Of a stretch of 27,577 nucleotides of DNA, positions 24,164 through 27,577 are shown in pieces. Both the position numbers and the translations under genes were made by a program. This stretch comes from Hyphomonas sp. UBA5111 (GTDB lineage Bacteria; Pseudomonadota; Alphaproteobacteria; Caulobacterales; Hyphomonadaceae). The notes beneath the pieces are model-generated. The model worked only from the letters and a program-made list of their open reading frames with translations. It did no database searches and was not told where the DNA came from. Positions within the stretch are counted from its first letter, which is position 1. Each line of letters begins with the position of its first letter. The stretch is from positions 1 through 27,577 of the forward strand of contig DHZF01000115.1 in NCBI GenBank assembly GCA_002414505.1, read 5' to 3'.

Positions 24164-25771
24164 CTAGACCGCGAGCTTCTTGGGACGGAAGGTTTTCAAC
24201 CACATGACCGTGAACCAGCGGGTCACGACGAAGGCGGTGAACACCGATGTGACGATACCGATGGCAAGCGTCACAGCGAAACCTTTCACCGGACCGGAGC
24301 CCAGAAGGTAAAGGATGATGGCCGCGATCAGCGTGGTGACGTTGGCGTCGAGAATGGTCGAGAAGGCGCGCTCGTAACCGGCTTGTACCGCCGTCATCGG
24401 AGAGCGCCCGTTGCGTTGCTCCTCACGGATACGCTCGAAGACAAGCACGTTGGCATCCACCGCCATACCGATGGTCAGGATGATGCCTGCAATCCCCGGC
24501 AGGGTCAGCGTGGCGCCAAGCCCGGACAATGCGCCAAGGATCAGCACGATGTTGGCCGCGAGCGACCCGACGGCGAAGCCGCCCATCAGCCCGTAGGCAA
24601 TGATCATGAATATCGCGACCAGGGCGAGGCCGATCATGGAGGCGCGCGTGCCGGCGCGAATGGAATCATGCCCCAGCGTCGCACTGACGGTGCGCTGGTC
24701 GAGGAACTGAACCTTGGCGGGCATTTCACCGGCCTCGATGATGGCAGCGAGATCCTGGGCCTCTTCCTGTGTGAACGAACCGGTGATGCGGACGTTGCCG
24801 CCCGGGATCGGCTCATTGATTCGGGGGGCGGACATGATCACATCGTCCAGAACGATGGCGAAGGGCTTGCCGGAATTGTTGCGGGTGGTCTCATAGAACT
24901 TCCGCGCACCATTACTGTTGAGGCGGAAATTGATCTGAGGCCGATTGCCTTCGTCGAAGCCTTGCGCGGCATTCGCGATATCGGCGCCCGTCACTTCCGG
25001 AATGTTGCGCACGAGAAGCGGCCCGGTCTCAGGGCCTTCCAGCAGGCGATAACCTGCGCGCGGTACACCGGCTTGGGCCGAGGTAATGGCAGACGGACTG
25101 TCATCTACGAGGTTGAACGTCATCTTGCCGTCACGGCTGAGCAGGTCCTTCAGGCGCTGCGGGTCAGGCTCGCCGGGCGCCTCCAGGATGATGCGGTCAT
25201 TGCCTTGCGGCGTGATCGCGATTTCGGAGACGCCATCCGGGTCAACCCGGCGGCGGACGATGGTCATCGTCTTGCCGAGCGCGTCCTTCATCAGCGCTTC
25301 TTCAGACGCCGCCGGAACCGTCACGATGATGCGGTCATTGCCGCGTTGTTCGATGTCATAGGTTTTGGCACCGCCAATGGCGCCTTCCACATTGCTGTTC
25401 AGCTTGCGCATGCGACGCAGGGCTTCATCCATCGGGAAATTGCCGTCGGCGTCAGGGCGCGTCAGCGTGATTTCCAGTTGGCGACCCTTGACGTCCGGCA
25501 GATGGCCGATGCGTTCGGAGGGGGCCACATTGGTGAGCGCGCTGCGCACATCGCCGGCAAACACTTCCAGACGGTTGGCAATCACCTCGTCCGGATTGAT
25601 TTCCATCATCAGGTAGACGCCGCCCTGAAGGTCGAGCCCCAGATTGACGCCTTTGTTGGGCATGAAGCCCGGCGCATTGTCCATATTCACGACATTCGGC
25701 AACGCCATCACGACGCCCCACGCCAATGTCAGCAGAACGAGCGCAACCTTCCAGGGTGGAAATTGAAGCAT
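24164..25771 (-). CDS. secD: Protein translocase subunit SecD
   Basis: Large subunit of the SecDF export motor. The 535 residues contain helix 1 (about 7-25), LGLDLQGGVYLMMEI (about 44-58, family GLDLRGG), and a periplasmic P1 domain of about 330 residues including PGEPDPQRLKDLLS and KPFAIVLDDVIMSAP. Five further helices follow, with LPGIAGIILTIGMAVDANVLVFERIREE carrying the conserved Asp of the proton path. Start ATG 25771 has AAGGA nine bases upstream. It is 48 bases downstream of yajC. Confidence 0.98.
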   Translation of the reverse strand: MLQFPPWKVALVLLTLAWGVVMALPNVVNMDNAPGFMPNKGVNLGLDLQGGVYLMMEINPDEVIANRLEVFAGDVRSALTNVAPSERIGHLPDVKGRQLEITLTRPDADGNFPMDEALRRMRKLNSNVEGAIGGAKTYDIEQRGNDRIIVTVPAASEEALMKDALGKTMTIVRRRVDPDGVSEIAITPQGNDRIILEAPGEPDPQRLKDLLSRDGKMTFNLVDDSPSAITSAQAGVPRAGYRLLEGPETGPLLVRNIPEVTGADIANAAQGFDEGNRPQINFRLNSNGARKFYETTRNNSGKPFAIVLDDVIMSAPRINEPIPGGNVRITGSFTQEEAQDLAAIIEAGEMPAKVQFLDQRTVSATLGHDSIRAGTRASMIGLALVAIFMIIAYGLMGGFAVGSLAANIVLILGALSGLGATLTLPGIAGIILTIGMAVDANVLVFERIREEQRNGRSPMTAVQAGYERAFSTILDANVTTLIAAIILYLLGSGPVKGFAVTLAIGIVTSVFTAFVVTRWFTVMWLKTFRPKKLAV

Positions 25772-25819
25772 GCGGGAATCCTTGTCATCCGAAGGGCCGC
25801 AAGCGGGCCCTGCAGGCCC

Positions 25820-26191
25820 TTAATCGTTGGCGGCAACCGGCTGGTTCTTGCCACGGACGTCAATCACCATCTGCTTGATGATCTGCACGCGCACGCCTTC
25901 GGCCAGTTCGACCGTGAGTTCCTCGTCACCGGGCTTGGTGACCTTGCCGACGATACCGCCGGAGGTGACAATCGTGTCGCCCTTCTTGATGTTCTCGATC
26001 AGGGCCTTGTGCTTCTTCGAGCGCTGTTGCTGCGGACGGATCAGCAGGAAGTAGAAGATCAGGATCAGCGGCAGGAACAGGAGCACCTGGCTCATGATGC
26101 TGGGGCCTGAGGCGCTCGGCGCGGCCTGCGCCAGAGCTGGCAGTGTTACAACAGCAGCGGCTGTCGTCAGCGTGGCTAGTCTGGTCAGCAT
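25820..26191 (-). CDS. yajC: Preprotein translocase accessory subunit YajC
   Basis: Small single-span partner of SecDF. The 123 residues include the family core FLPLILIFYFLLIRPQQQR, then a short soluble domain with KKGDTIVTSGGIVGKV and VELAEGVRVQIIKQMV. Unusually for E. coli but commonly in alphaproteobacteria, it has a separate N-terminal hydrophobic, signal-like segment (about 1-23, LPALAQAAPS). ATG 26191 was chosen for the GGGAGATAACC site just upstream and fit to family length; the frame is open farther upstream but overlaps the promoter and the pcm-like gene. Confidence 0.95.
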   Translation of the reverse strand: MLTRLATLTTAAAVVTLPALAQAAPSASGPSIMSQVLLFLPLILIFYFLLIRPQQQRSKKHKALIENIKKGDTIVTSGGIVGKVTKPGDEELTVELAEGVRVQIIKQMVIDVRGKNQPVAAND

Positions 26192-26228
26192 TTGGTTATC
26201 TCCCGTAGACCCCTGAAAATGTGTTGCT

Positions 26229-26257
26229 CCTATAGCTGTGGGCAGGGACATTGGCAA
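26229..26257 (-). promoter_or_regulatory. Probable promoter of yajC-secD-secF
   Basis: On the minus strand TTGCCA (26257-26252) and TATAGG (26234-26229) are separated by exactly 17 bases. The start would fall near 26222, giving a leader of about 30 bases before the yajC ATG. Five of six -35 bases and four of six -10 bases match sigma-70 consensus. It lies in the 94-base gap after the pcm-like gene. Confidence 0.55.
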
Positions 26258-26285
26258 ACAAGCCCTGCAGATGAAACAAGTCAGC

Positions 26286-26939
26286 CTAAAGCGCCGCGGA
26301 GCGTCCGGCGACCAGGGGCGGCAGGTCATGGGTCAGGCCGAGCCATTCAGTCGCGCCATCCGCCGTGATACGGGCGATCTGTTGCCGGCCTTCATGAATC
26401 ATCGGGGCGATGACCGATCCGCCGGCCCGTAGCTGCTCGAACAGGACTTGCGGCACTTCGTCCACCAAACCGGTGAGGAGGATGCGGTCATAGGGTCCGC
26501 GCTCCGGCCAGCCGAGCAGGCCATCGCCATGCCGGACGGCGACATTACCCAGCCCGAGCTTCACGATTCGCTGGCGCGCACGATCGGTCAGCCGGTCATA
26601 GCGCTCCACGCCAAACACATCGGCGGCGAGCCTACTGGCCAGTGCAGCAATATATCCGGCCCCCATGCCGATGATCAGGATACGCGCCTCAGGCTGGCGG
26701 CCGAGGTCAAGAGCCTGGAGCAATTGCCCGGTCGCCACAGGGCGCGGAATGATCTGGCCGCACGGGATCGGCAGCACGCAATCGGCGAAGGCAAGCTCCT
26801 TCAGCGCCGGATCGTCCACAAAGGCGCCGCGATCGACGGTTTCCATCGCCCGGAGCACCCCATCATCCGTGACCCCTTCCTGGCGCAGGCGCAGGACAAG
26901 TCGGGCAGCACGGAACGGGTCGGCGATCAGTTCTTCCAT
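26286..26939 (-). CDS. Protein-L-isoaspartate O-methyltransferase family protein (divergent)
   Basis: SAM-dependent methyltransferase of the Pcm family, 217 residues, the normal length. The overall pattern fits: VLRAMETVDRGAFVDD (29-43), LPIPCGQIIPRPVATG (56-71), ILIIGMGAGYIAALAS (87-102), VRHGDGLLGW and GPYDRILLTGLVDEVP. Key motifs drift, however: the substrate loop GQTISQP of E. coli Pcm reads GQIIPRP here, replacing the conserved Ser with Pro65, and the acid of (V/L)EIG(T/S)GSGY is Ile. It overlaps the upstream surE by 13 bases, as in the classic surE-pcm pair, so it is probably the positional pcm even if activity has changed. Confidence 0.85.
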   Translation of the reverse strand: MEELIADPFRAARLVLRLRQEGVTDDGVLRAMETVDRGAFVDDPALKELAFADCVLPIPCGQIIPRPVATGQLLQALDLGRQPEARILIIGMGAGYIAALASRLAADVFGVERYDRLTDRARQRIVKLGLGNVAVRHGDGLLGWPERGPYDRILLTGLVDEVPQVLFEQLRAGGSVIAPMIHEGRQQIARITADGATEWLGLTHDLPPLVAGRSAAL

Positions 26940-27577
26940 AACTCCCGCAGCGTCCGGAGGAATACTTCATGCGTCAAGTCCACATGAAGCGGGGAGATGG
27001 AGACATAGCCGTCATAAATGGCGCGCAAATCGGTGCCCTCATCCGGTTTGGAGAGTTTGCCCTTGTAGCCGACCCAGTAATAATCGTTGCCGCGCAGGTC
27101 TTCGCGGCGGTCAGTATGGATGATCGATTCGTCGCGGAAGCCCTGACGGGTGATCTGGATACCCTTCACGTCTTCCGGGTCGACGTCCGGGAAGTTCACG
27201 TTCATCACCGCGTCGCCGGGCCAGCCATGCTCGATCAGCGGCTTGATCGCCTTGCTGCCCCATGCTCGCGCCGTATCCCATGGCAGGGAGCCGCGCTCGC
27301 GGAAGCTCTGCGACTGGCTCAGCGCGATCGATGGAATGCCGAGCTGCATGCCGAACAGCGCCGCCGCGATGGTTCCGGAGAAGCTGGTGTCCTCGGCAAT
27401 GTTCTGGCCGCGATTGACGCCCGACAGCACAAGGTCCGGCTTTTCCGGCATCAAATTGTGCGTCGCCAACAGCACGCAGTCGGACGGTGTACCGGCAACA
27501 GCCCAAGCCTTGTCGCCCACCTCGCGCGTGCGGATCGGATGGGTCAGCGAAATGGCGCGGCCCTTGCCGGACTGTTC
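26927..27577 (-). CDS. surE: 5'/3'-nucleotidase SurE, N-terminus outside window
   Basis: Metal-dependent nucleoside-monophosphate phosphatase linked to stress survival. The frame is open to the end of the window, so the start lies beyond it; about 216 residues are visible and about 36 are missing, including the N-terminal Asp-Asp metal site. Visible family motifs are SGKGRAISLTHPIR with the metal-site Ser, DLVLSGVNRGQN with the metal-binding Asn, GTIAAALFGMQLGIPSIALSQ, and MNVNFPD. The C-terminal part DGYVSISPLHVDLTH is also typical. It overlaps the pcm-like gene by 13 bases, implying coupled translation. Confidence 0.96.
   Translation of the reverse strand, partial: EQSGKGRAISLTHPIRTREVGDKAWAVAGTPSDCVLLATHNLMPEKPDLVLSGVNRGQNIAEDTSFSGTIAAALFGMQLGIPSIALSQSQSFRERGSLPWDTARAWGSKAIKPLIEHGWPGDAVMNVNFPDVDPEDVKGIQITRQGFRDESIIHTDRREDLRGNDYYWVGYKGKLSKPDEGTDLRAIYDGYVSISPLHVDLTHEVFLRTLRELWKN

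Noticed and set aside
23960..26110. A 716-codon plus-strand open frame opposite secD and yajC
   Set aside because: It is antisense to two certain genes; its composition (runs of His, Arg, Asp, Gly) is that of a GC-rich reverse-complement shadow, with no recognisable domain or start signal.
26240..26275. GCAGGG / CCCTGC repeat with a 15-base loop near the end of the pcm-like gene as a terminator
   Set aside because: Loop is long, no T run follows, and it overlaps the better-supported yajC promoter.
1..27577. Mobile elements, prophage, CRISPR, toxin-antitoxin or restriction genes
   Set aside because: No transposase, integrase, direct-repeat array or terminal repeats seen; the tRNA-Glu has no integrase or duplicated 3' end nearby.

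Overview
The window is a compact stretch of alphaproteobacterial chromosome. The codon-position bias is GC-rich and almost every base is coding. The gene neighbourhoods are alphaproteobacterial: rplM-rpsI-argC, surE-pcm...yajC-secD-secF, alaC-hom-glpX-recJ, ctaA beside a DUF2842 gene, and a two-domain cold-shock protein beside a DUF192 gene. A class I PHA synthase, a type 2 heme A synthase and a short-Q-loop (CIO-type) cytochrome bd fit an aerobic, PHB-storing marine or freshwater bacterium. Hyphomonadaceae (Hyphomonas-like) is my best inference, not something proven by the sequence. I see no phage, transposon, integron or CRISPR signal. No gene-free stretch exceeds 300 bases; the longest gaps are about 120-155 bases.

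Layout. 1-1454: 3' part of groEL and a strong intrinsic terminator. 1551-3173 (+): an acyl-CoA synthetase. 3163-5785 (-): cydA-cydB plus a 49-residue DUF2474-like membrane gene, CIO-type quinol oxidase. 5887-7343 (-): double-CSD cold-shock gene, a DUF192 secreted protein and a PaaI-like thioesterase. 7466-7540 (-): tRNA-Glu(UUC) with a recognisable promoter. 7619-13507 (-): lipoprotein, alaC, hom, glpX and recJ, all co-directional. 13568-15397 (+): phaC. 15400-17390 (-): rplM, rpsI, terminator, argC. 17429-18400 (+): an unrecognised lipoprotein. 18378-19424 (-): ctaA. 19498-19713 (+): DUF2842 protein. 19710-22427 (-): a phosphatidylserine-decarboxylase-like protein and an Atm1-type ABC exporter. 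22583-23146 (+): LOG-family protein. 23161-26191 (-): yajC-secD-secF. 26286-27577 (-): surE (5' end outside the window) and a pcm-like methyltransferase.

How the genes work together. The content is mostly housekeeping: protein folding and export (GroEL, YajC-SecDF), translation (L13, S9, tRNA-Glu), respiration (cytochrome bd, heme A synthesis), amino-acid synthesis (alanine, threonine/methionine, arginine), gluconeogenesis, DNA repair, lipid and storage polymer metabolism, and damage or stationary-phase functions (SurE, Pcm, Csp). I found no clear new multi-gene system. The points most worth a second look are: a PSD-family protein that has lost the self-cleavage serine and the histidine of the processing triad; a Pcm-family protein with the substrate-loop serine replaced; a perfect GNRA-capped hairpin that buries the recJ ribosome-binding site; a tiny DUF2474-like gene wedged between cydB and a convergent gene; an rplM promoter that appears to lie inside a divergent lipoprotein gene; and two unrecognised lipoproteins.
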